NCBI GenBank assembly: GCA_023417785.1
Contig: JAEZEH010000026.1
Coordinates: 1-32,959 of the forward strand
Direction: 5' to 3'
Origin: Bacteroidota bacterium
GTDB lineage: Bacteria; Bacteroidota; Bacteroidia; Cytophagales; Cyclobacteriaceae
Length of the DNA: 32,959 nt
Part shown: positions 1 through 5,406 of the stretch, piece by piece
Layout: each line of letters begins with the position of its first letter
How positions within the stretch are numbered: position 1 is the first letter of the stretch
Position numbers and translations under genes: made by a program
Notes under the pieces: generated by a model
Database searches by the model: none
What the model saw: only the letters and a program-made list of their open reading frames with translations
Told to the model about the DNA's origin: nothing

Positions 1-852
1 GAACACTTCTTCCCGAAGCTGGGCGACATGACCTTTATCGTGAATGCGTACAGACTGTTAAGAGGAGACAACGTGAAGGAAACCCTGATTTTGCTGGCTT
101 TCCAAAATATCGGTGATCTGATCAAATCAAACCGCGAATTGAAACAGGCGAATGAGCAATTGGAACAATTCATTTTCATTTCAGGCCACGACCTCCAGGA
201 ACCTCTGCGCAAAATTCAAACCTTTGCCAATTACCTGACAGATTACGAATTGAGTGATCCATATGTCAGGGCGAATATCACCAAGATAAACAGTACCGCA
301 TCCAGAATGTCAGTTCTGTTGAGAGATTTACTGAAGTATTCATGGATCATTCAGAACAAGGCTAAAAACCTCAGCAGGATAGATCTTAACAATACCTTGA
401 AGGAGGTTATTAAAGGCCACGAAACCGTCGTTAAGGAAAAACGCGCCGAAATAACAGTGGGCCAATTGCCTTCGATTATCGCTGACGCAGATCAGATGAA
501 TTTGCTTTTTAGTAATCTCATTGGCAATTCATTAAAATTTAATCGGGGTACTCCTGTAATAAGTGTCAAAGTCGAAAACATCAGATCATCTCAATACGAA
601 AAGTTCGGACTCAATAAAGACAAAAATTATGTTTGTATCCAGGTAAGCGATAATGGGATAGGATTTGATCAGAAATATATATCAAAAATATTCTCGCTAT
701 TCCAAAGACTTCATGTTAAAAGGGAGGACGAAGGTACCGGGATGGGCCTGCCCTTGTGCAAGAAAATTGTCGAAGATCACGGTGGGAAAATCGTTGCCGA
801 GGGCAAAGAAAACAAAGGAGCTACATTTTCTGTTTACCTTCCGCGAGGGTAA
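1..852 (+). CDS. Sensor histidine kinase, C-terminal part (5' end outside window)
   Basis: The reading frame is open from base 1, so the ATG at 28 is probably internal and the gene starts upstream. Reading from base 1, the first ~40 residues resemble the PAS-type segment that follows CheR in CheB/CheR-PAS kinase fusions (a pattern like EHFFPKLG, then NAYRL, then ILLAFQNI). A short coiled-coil follows. The HisKA H-box is GHDLQEPLRKI with the phospho-accepting His at visible residue 63. The HATPase_c domain has all its boxes: N-box NLIGNSLKFN, G1 DNGIGF, F-box FSLFQRLH and G2 GTGMGLPLCKKIVEDHGG. It should therefore be catalytically intact. It autophosphorylates and would pass phosphate to a response regulator. 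The two receiver proteins that converge on it are natural candidates. The CheB/CheR assignment of the missing part is inference. Confidence 0.9.
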   Translation, partial: EHFFPKLGDMTFIVNAYRLLRGDNVKETLILLAFQNIGDLIKSNRELKQANEQLEQFIFISGHDLQEPLRKIQTFANYLTDYELSDPYVRANITKINSTASRMSVLLRDLLKYSWIIQNKAKNLSRIDLNNTLKEVIKGHETVVKEKRAEITVGQLPSIIADADQMNLLFSNLIGNSLKFNRGTPVISVKVENIRSSQYEKFGLNKDKNYVCIQVSDNGIGFDQKYISKIFSLFQRLHVKREDEGTGMGLPLCKKIVEDHGGKIVAEGKENKGATFSVYLPRG

Positions 853-1219
853 GCGCGATAAGGCCATCAATCGATTCCACAAGTTTCTTCAGATTGCTGG
901 TCTTCAGCAAATACTTAACTCCCAGAATATCAAACTCCGCCTGATCCCTGGGATTGAATGTCGAACTGAACATCACGATCAGCGTATTTTTCAGATTCGG
1001 ATACTGATAGATTTCCCGGACACATTCGTATCCATTCATTCTTGGCATGTTAATATCAATGAACAGTAAATCCGGGAGTAGCTCGTTGCGCTTCAACAGG
1101 TCGACCGCGTCTTCCGCGCTCTCCATTTGAATACACTGGATTTCAGGGTCGATTCGTTTGACCGCCATGCAGAACATGCCCCGGTCGTCCTCATCATCAT
1201 CAACGTTAATAATTTGCAT
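821..1219 (-). CDS. Single-domain response regulator (CheY/Rcp1-like)
   Basis: This 132-aa protein is a lone receiver domain with no output domain. The acidic pocket is VDDDEDD near the N-terminus, the phospho-acceptor is D55 in FIDINMPRMNG, the switch Ser is in MFSST (about 85-86), and the conserved Lys is K106 in KYLLKTS. I chose the ATG at 1219 because the receiver fold starts right there. A longer frame reaches 1291, but its 24 extra residues look nothing like a receiver. The last 32 bases overlap the convergent histidine kinase. It lies just downstream of a second receiver gene and is probably co-transcribed with it. Such free receivers normally act by protein-protein contact or in a phosphorelay. 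The partner kinase is inferred only from position. Confidence 0.88.
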   Translation of the reverse strand: MQIINVDDDEDDRGMFCMAVKRIDPEIQCIQMESAEDAVDLLKRNELLPDLLFIDINMPRMNGYECVREIYQYPNLKNTLIVMFSSTFNPRDQAEFDILGVKYLLKTSNLKKLVESIDGLIALTLAEGKQKM

Positions 1220-1291
1220 TTCAACCAAGTTACTAAATTCCTTCGTAGAAGTTGTGGTAACAGAGGAAAACCATAACCTGACATTTGTCAT

Positions 1292-1750
1292 CTAGGCTGA
1301 GAAATCATTGGGAGCAGCACATCGCCGCCAGTACTCGATGATGATACTGATGGTTTCTTTCAACTCCGCCATCGACGATCCTTTAACAAAAAAACCCTGA
1401 ACAGACTGGCTGTAGGCATCAATCACATGTCGTTGATTCACGGCAGTCGAAAAGAACAGATAAGGTATGCACTTGTTGCTCAGTTTCGCATCCGTCTTCA
1501 ATTTGTCGCGGAGTGCAAATCCATTGAGCCGTGGCATATTGATATCCGACAGGATGAGGAATGGTAACTCTTCTCCCTTTTCAATATAACTTAGCGCGGA
1601 TTCACCGTCGTTGAAAAACAATATCTTGTTCTGATAATTCAGTTGATAGAATATGTCGGTTAAGATCTCCTGATCGTCAGCGTCGTCTTCAATGACGACT
1701 ATTGGCCCTTGTTTGTTCAGGATCACTTCCTTTTCAGACTCCCGTTCCAT
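1292..1750 (-). CDS. Single-domain response regulator
   Basis: This 152-aa protein is a receiver domain only. The acidic pair is in VVIEDDADD (about residues 18-26), the phospho-acceptor is D69 in LSDINMPRLNG, the switch Ser/Thr is in FFSTA (101-102), and the conserved Lys is K123 in FFVKGSS. This receiver type, with the -DINMPR(L/M)NG- motif, often sits beside phytochrome-like or CheB/CheR-type kinases. It precedes the other receiver gene by 72 bp if that gene starts at 1219. The pair probably forms one minus-strand operon. No DNA-binding domain is present. The first ~14 residues are charged and not part of the fold, so a slightly later start is possible. Confidence 0.88.
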   Translation of the reverse strand: MERESEKEVILNKQGPIVVIEDDADDQEILTDIFYQLNYQNKILFFNDGESALSYIEKGEELPFLILSDINMPRLNGFALRDKLKTDAKLSNKCIPYLFFSTAVNQRHVIDAYSQSVQGFFVKGSSMAELKETISIIIEYWRRCAAPNDFSA

Positions 1751-2389
1751 TCATCGTGGTTTTAGGTTGGTTGCTTTTCACGACAAGGTGGCCAGACTTC
1801 TCCGCAATGGCAAGGTATGAAATGTGTTTATTTGTGGGTCTTAATCGCGCAAAAATCAGCCGAAAAGCGGGACAAAGACCTTATGTCCTGACTCTGGATT
1901 GATCTGCAACACTCGCAAAAGGAGTTCCCGGCACAAGTTGCCGGTCTACAGCATCTGTTATGGAGAAATTTGAAGATACTCTAGTCGGGGCTTCAAAGGC
2001 AACTTTTGGATGGCTTCCCTTTGGAAGCGCACCGTGTTTCACACGTTGACGACGTGCCCCGAACCATGTTTTAGAATAAGCCCTAATACCGCTCCTCGCC
2101 TCACGGAGGCTACGTAAGGTTCCCTGGGCTACGCCTTGAATGCGTGACGTACCCAGGTTCTTAGGGGCGCTGACGTGCTCAGGAACCCAGCCAATTTATT
2201 TTGAGAGGACGTAGGAGGAAACAGGAAGGAATCCAGAATGATGGTCTGTATAAGGTCTCTATAAGGTCTCCATAAGGTCTCTATAAGGTCTCTATGAAGT
2301 GCAGGCGAAATGGCCTGAAAAAAGTGGGATGTTACCCGATTGTTTTTTATTTTAGTTAAACGTATCTAATATAATCTCAATCATCCGTT
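1751..2389. other. Structured non-coding region
   Basis: I see no credible gene in these 640 bp. They contain several short perfect hairpins: 1928-1944 (CCGGCA/TGCCGG), 2013-2028 (GCTTCC/GGAAGC, loop of 4) and 2042-2056 (CACGT/ACGTG). There is also an imperfect hairpin at 2123-2157 (CCTGGG-c-TACG paired with CGTACCCAGG). A tandem 11-bp array follows at 2243-2297. A weak minus-strand promoter for the response regulators may lie at 1850-1876 (TTTG, 15-bp spacer, GATTTTTG), although the spacer is short. The region could hold a small RNA or a decayed repeat element; sequence reading does not decide. Confidence 0.5.
2243..2297. repeat. Five tandem copies of an 11-bp unit
   Basis: Five contiguous copies of GGTCTCTATAA run without gaps. 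Copy 1 reads GGTCTGTATAA, copy 3 GGTCTCCATAA and copy 5 GGTCTCTATGA; copies 2 and 4 are exact. The 11-bp period is close to one helical turn, so every copy faces the same side of the DNA. The array ends 92 bp before the ATG at 2390. Confidence 0.95.
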
Positions 2390-3085
2390 ATGGCAAAATC
2401 TGATTCACTTATTAAGTTACAAGGTACATTGGCCGGTCTTACTTTTGTTAAGAGTCTCGCCTACGGCGAGCATGTCCGCGCAAAACGTGGTACGTATAAA
2501 AAAGCAGAGGTAAACGCTTCGTTCAAGCGTGAAAGCAAGAGACTGCAGAGGACGAATGTACCTGCAAAGATTTTCAAAGATGCTATTACTCCGCATTTGA
2601 GCCATCTTGCTAATGGGGAGTTATGGCCACGGCTTTTGTCTGTGATTCACAAACAACTCAAAACCAACGGGACATTCGACTTCAGCTATTTCGCGCCATT
2701 TGAAATCAACGCGGACTATACATTTGAACGATTTCTGCAGGAAGAGCCGAAGATCCGTTTCGAAAAAAGAAAGCGTACGCTACACATCGGAATTAATTAC
2801 AAAAAACATCCGGTATTCAAAAGGGCTGCGTACGTTGATGGATACCGGCTTACGGCTATCGCCATATTCCCAAACCTGAAAAAGAAATCGGCTGAGACTG
2901 TGGTGGCAGAGTCTGAGGTAATCCGGTTAAAAGGAGCGGTACCTTCCCTGTCGTTGCAACTTAAGGTTCCATTAACGGCAATCCGATGGGTTGTATGTAT
3001 AAGGATCGAAGGATATTCGGGCGACGAAGTATGTAACACGCCGGTCACTAAGGGGATGCGAATCGCAGAAGCAGGAGTGATTTGA
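2390..3085 (+). CDS. Bacteroidota-specific basic protein of unknown function
   Basis: This 231-aa protein is strongly basic. It has no signal peptide, membrane segment or known catalytic motif that I recognise. Its N-terminus (IKLQGTLAGLTFVKS followed by a basic stretch) matches the opening of a family of hypothetical proteins common in Cytophagales and Chitinophagales, which typically start with a GxLGGLTFYKS-like motif. The middle has a conserved-looking FAPFEIN segment, and the C-terminal half looks beta-rich. The start is supported by the family motif lying directly after the ATG and by AT-rich DNA just upstream. It stands alone, between the repeat array and a likely terminator. Function is unknown. 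Confidence 0.7.
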   Translation: MAKSDSLIKLQGTLAGLTFVKSLAYGEHVRAKRGTYKKAEVNASFKRESKRLQRTNVPAKIFKDAITPHLSHLANGELWPRLLSVIHKQLKTNGTFDFSYFAPFEINADYTFERFLQEEPKIRFEKRKRTLHIGINYKKHPVFKRAAYVDGYRLTAIAIFPNLKKKSAETVVAESEVIRLKGAVPSLSLQLKVPLTAIRWVVCIRIEGYSGDEVCNTPVTKGMRIAEAGVI

Positions 3086-3119
3086 GAATCAATAAACTCA
3101 ATTGATCTGCCGTTTTGGT

Positions 3120-3164
3120 AAAGCGCTGCCACGGCGCACGGCCGAGCTCAGAAGCCGGCGCTTT
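3120..3164 (+). terminator. Possible terminator of the gene at 2390-3085
   Basis: A 7-bp perfect stem (AAAGCGC with GCGCTTT) closes a GC-rich loop that can pair further. It lies 35 bp after the stop codon. The T-tract is short (TTTCC), so an intrinsic terminator is only likely, not certain. Confidence 0.35.
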
Positions 3165-3230
3165 CCTGACTCCCAGGACCTGTATGAGAAGATTGTCGGA
3201 ATCACCCTGCACTTAGGCGCGTCAACCCCC

Positions 3231-3260
3231 TTTCATGAATTACACTGGTGACTATTTTTG
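3231..3260 (+). promoter_or_regulatory. Bacteroidota-type promoter for the 3279 operon
   Basis: TATTTTTG at 3253-3260 is an exact match to the -7 element TAnnTTTG. TTTC at 3231-3234, 18 bp upstream, fits the -33 TTTG element with one mismatch. Transcription would start near 3266, giving a leader of about 13 bases before the ATG at 3279. Confidence 0.6.
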
Positions 3261-3278
3261 TATTAACAATACTCCAAT

Positions 3279-3725
3279 ATGAAATTCCAGACAACCATTT
3301 TCCAGTTAGGAAACAACACCGGTATCGTCGTTCCGGAAAAAGTGCTCAGTGACCTGGGCGCTGGTAAACGCCCTCCCGTAGTGGTGACCATCAAAGGGTA
3401 CACGTACCGAAGCACAGTAGCCTCAATGGGCGGACAATTCCTGATACCCCTCAGCGCCGAACACCGGAAGAATTCAGGCGCCGCCGGTGGTGAACGTCTT
3501 GAAATAACGCTTGTGCTCGACAACGAACCACGAACGGTGGAGCTTCCCGCCGAACTGCATGCTGCCCTCAAAAAGAACACAAAAGCGATGCAGGCTTATG
3601 AAAAACTTCCACCGAGTGGAAAGAAGAAGGTTGTCCTAATGGTCAATTCGGCAAAGGCGGAAGAAACTAAAATGAGACGAGTCGCCAAGATAGTAGCCGA
3701 TCTTAAAGAGGGAAAGAAAATATGA
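3279..3725 (+). CDS. DUF1905 / YdeI (OmdA-like) protein
   Basis: This 148-aa protein has two parts. Residues 1 to about 95 match DUF1905, a small beta-barrel fold with a KFQTTIFQLGNNTGIVVPE opening. Residues about 88-148 match the YdeI/OmpD-associated helical domain, with the typical pattern PAELHAALKKN, then LPPSGKKKVV, then SAKAEETKMRR. Members of this family are annotated as bacteriocin-protection or stress proteins, but the biochemical role is not established. The protein looks cytoplasmic. A well-matched promoter lies directly upstream, and the hydrolase gene follows after 16 bp, so the two are probably co-transcribed. Confidence 0.88.
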   Translation: MKFQTTIFQLGNNTGIVVPEKVLSDLGAGKRPPVVVTIKGYTYRSTVASMGGQFLIPLSAEHRKNSGAAGGERLEITLVLDNEPRTVELPAELHAALKKNTKAMQAYEKLPPSGKKKVVLMVNSAKAEETKMRRVAKIVADLKEGKKI

Positions 3726-3741
3726 CCTCGGGTAACAGGCT

Positions 3742-4296
3742 ATGAAAAAGCAAGTACTTTTTATTCACGGTGCAGGTAAGGGCGCTTTCAAAGTTGATGC
3801 TCTGCTGGCCGAATCGCTTCAACGCGAGCTCGGGACCGACTATCTCGTACGATATCCGCAAATGGTTAACGAAGACAGTCCCGAATATGCCAACTGGGAA
3901 CCTCAAATCACTTCGGATATCGCCGCTTTATCCGGAGATGTGGTTCTCGCAGGACATTCGGTGGGTGGTTCTGTCCTGATAAAATATGTGATTGACAATC
4001 GGGATAGACTATCACTGGCGGGATTGTTCATGATAGCTACGCCATTCTGGGGAGCTGACGAATTCTGGAAGTGGGACGAGGTTCAACTACCCGAAGACGC
4101 TGAACGCAAGCTTAGCGGCGTCCCCGTATTTATCTACCATAATCGTCACGATGAAGTGGTTCCATTTGACCACCTTGAGCTTTATGCGGCAAAGCTTCCA
4201 AAAGCCATCATTCGCGAAGTGAAGCAACGCGGGCACCAGCTGGACAACAATCTGTCGGTGGTTGCATCCGACATAAAACAACTGGCAATGACCTGA
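3742..4296 (+). CDS. Alpha/beta hydrolase, RBBP9/YdeN-like
   Basis: This 184-aa single-domain serine hydrolase matches the usual size of the RBBP9/YdeN family. The oxyanion-side loop is FIHGAGKG (7-14). The nucleophile elbow is GHSVGG with S73. The acid is likely D137 in YHNRHDEVVP, and the base is H165 in RGHQLDNN. The WGADEFW stretch (about 103-109) is also seen in this family. No signal peptide is present, so it is cytoplasmic. The natural substrate is unknown; the fold suggests an esterase or peptidase-like activity on small molecules. It is the second gene of the operon starting at 3279. Confidence 0.9.
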   Translation: MKKQVLFIHGAGKGAFKVDALLAESLQRELGTDYLVRYPQMVNEDSPEYANWEPQITSDIAALSGDVVLAGHSVGGSVLIKYVIDNRDRLSLAGLFMIATPFWGADEFWKWDEVQLPEDAERKLSGVPVFIYHNRHDEVVPFDHLELYAAKLPKAIIREVKQRGHQLDNNLSVVASDIKQLAMT

Positions 4297-4346
4297 TTCG
4301 CGCATTCAGTCTTCGAGCCATCGGCTTATAATCGATTTAGCTGGGC

Positions 4347-5243
4347 TCAAAAATTTTCAAGCGTCAGTTCCCTGTTGACCATCGCCCCCGTGATATTTCC
4401 TGTATACACCGCGTTGGCCACTGAACGCATCATCGATGAATTATCGCCGCAAGCGAATATTCCGTCTACGGTTGTTTTCTGAGAGCCATCTACTTTGATA
4501 TAACCCTGGTCCGTCAGTTCACAACCCAATGCCACGGGGATGTCAGAATGCTGTGTGAATGGAATCGCTGCGTAAACTGCTTCAAATGCCGTTTTATTCC
4601 CGTCTTTAAAAACCACGGACTGAACATGTCCCTGACGATGTTCTATTTCCGAAATAGCCGTTTCAACGATTCCTATATTGTGCTCAGCTAGTTTGGCGAC
4701 TTGTTCGGAAGTAAGTTCAGACTTGCCTGATGTTAGCACGGTAACTTCTCTTGTAAGGTTGTTAACCAGCGACGCAAGATGGATCGCCCTTTCACCGTTA
4801 GCGATGATCCCAGTCCTTACGTTACGCAGTTCATACCCGTGGCAGTATGGACAATGTACGACTGAGATGCCCCAACATTCTGCGAAACCCTTGATAGGCG
4901 GCATACTATCCTGGATGCCCGTTGCAAAAATCAGTTTCCGGGCCCTGAGCCTGGTTCCATCCTGTGTTGTTACTTCAAAATCGCTTTCAATCTTTGATGT
5001 GCTTACGGCAAGATCGTTGATGATTTTCACCGTGTCGTATTGAAGTACCTGGGCTCTTGCTATATCGGCAATTACACCGGGCTTCTCTCCATCCTGTGTG
5101 ATGAAATTATGAGAGTGAGGCGTTTGCCGGTTACAGGGTAGTCCACTATCAATTATCAATACCTTCCGCAGGGATCGTCCTAATGCCATCGCTGCAGACA
5201 GCCCGGCATAACTCCCTCCAACGATAATTACGTCGTACTCCAT
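4347..5243 (-). CDS. NAD(P)/FAD-dependent oxidoreductase, thioredoxin-reductase-like
   Basis: This 298-aa flavoprotein has an N-terminal FAD-binding Rossmann motif (DVIIVGGSYAGLSAA). It has a redox-active CPYC in the sequence HCPYCHGYE, where classical TrxB has a similar CxxC. The C-terminal FAD contact is GIFACGDN. The central NAD(P) site is divergent (GIIANGERA instead of GxGxxA), so the electron donor is uncertain. The ATG at 5243 is preferred because MEYDVIIVGG is the standard start of the family. The frame extends to 5333, but those 30 residues are atypical and would cover the promoter. It is monocistronic and convergent with the hydrolase gene. The operator-like palindrome upstream suggests dedicated regulation. 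It probably reduces a disulfide or small molecule; it is not clearly the housekeeping thioredoxin reductase. Confidence 0.85.
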   Translation of the reverse strand: MEYDVIIVGGSYAGLSAAMALGRSLRKVLIIDSGLPCNRQTPHSHNFITQDGEKPGVIADIARAQVLQYDTVKIINDLAVSTSKIESDFEVTTQDGTRLRARKLIFATGIQDSMPPIKGFAECWGISVVHCPYCHGYELRNVRTGIIANGERAIHLASLVNNLTREVTVLTSGKSELTSEQVAKLAEHNIGIVETAISEIEHRQGHVQSVVFKDGNKTAFEAVYAAIPFTQHSDIPVALGCELTDQGYIKVDGSQKTTVDGIFACGDNSSMMRSVANAVYTGNITGAMVNRELTLENF

Positions 5244-5291
5244 ATGTTTGCCATTTGTTTGGTTAGTCGGATTTCTCCGAATCAAGGTTGG

Positions 5292-5326
5292 CAAAGATGC
5301 GAACCCGGTATGATAAATGCAACAAT
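5292..5326 (-). promoter_or_regulatory. Candidate promoter of the flavoprotein gene
   Basis: On the minus strand, CATCTTTG (5299-5292) matches the -7 consensus TAnnTTTG in 7 of 8 positions. A TTG lies 20-23 bp upstream inside the palindrome at 5314-5336. Transcription would start near 5286, about 43 bases before the ATG at 5243. Confidence 0.4.
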
Positions 5327-5336
5327 GTTGCATTTA
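5314..5336. promoter_or_regulatory. Perfect 23-bp palindrome, operator-like
   Basis: TAAATGCAAC and GTTGCATTTA form perfect 10-bp arms around a 3-base centre (AAT). The palindrome covers the probable -33 region of the flavoprotein gene, which is where a repressor operator is expected. No T-tract follows on either strand, so it does not look like a terminator. No dedicated regulator gene is adjacent. Confidence 0.7.
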
Positions 5337-5406
5337 GTTCCCCACTTCAAATTAAGATCGCCGGATTTTTTCATCCAGAGCTGACTCAACCGGTGTCAAT
5401 AATGTA

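Noticed and set aside
665..1069. Plus-strand frame of 134 codons
   Set aside because: It overlaps the kinase G2 box in another frame and runs antisense into the receiver gene.
2243..2297. CRISPR array
   Set aside because: The units are 11 bp and contiguous, with no spacers, and no cas genes are nearby.
4315..4348. Bidirectional terminator between the hydrolase and flavoprotein genes
   Set aside because: Only a 5-bp GAGCC/GGCTC stem with a large asymmetric loop and no T-tract directly after it; too weak to list.
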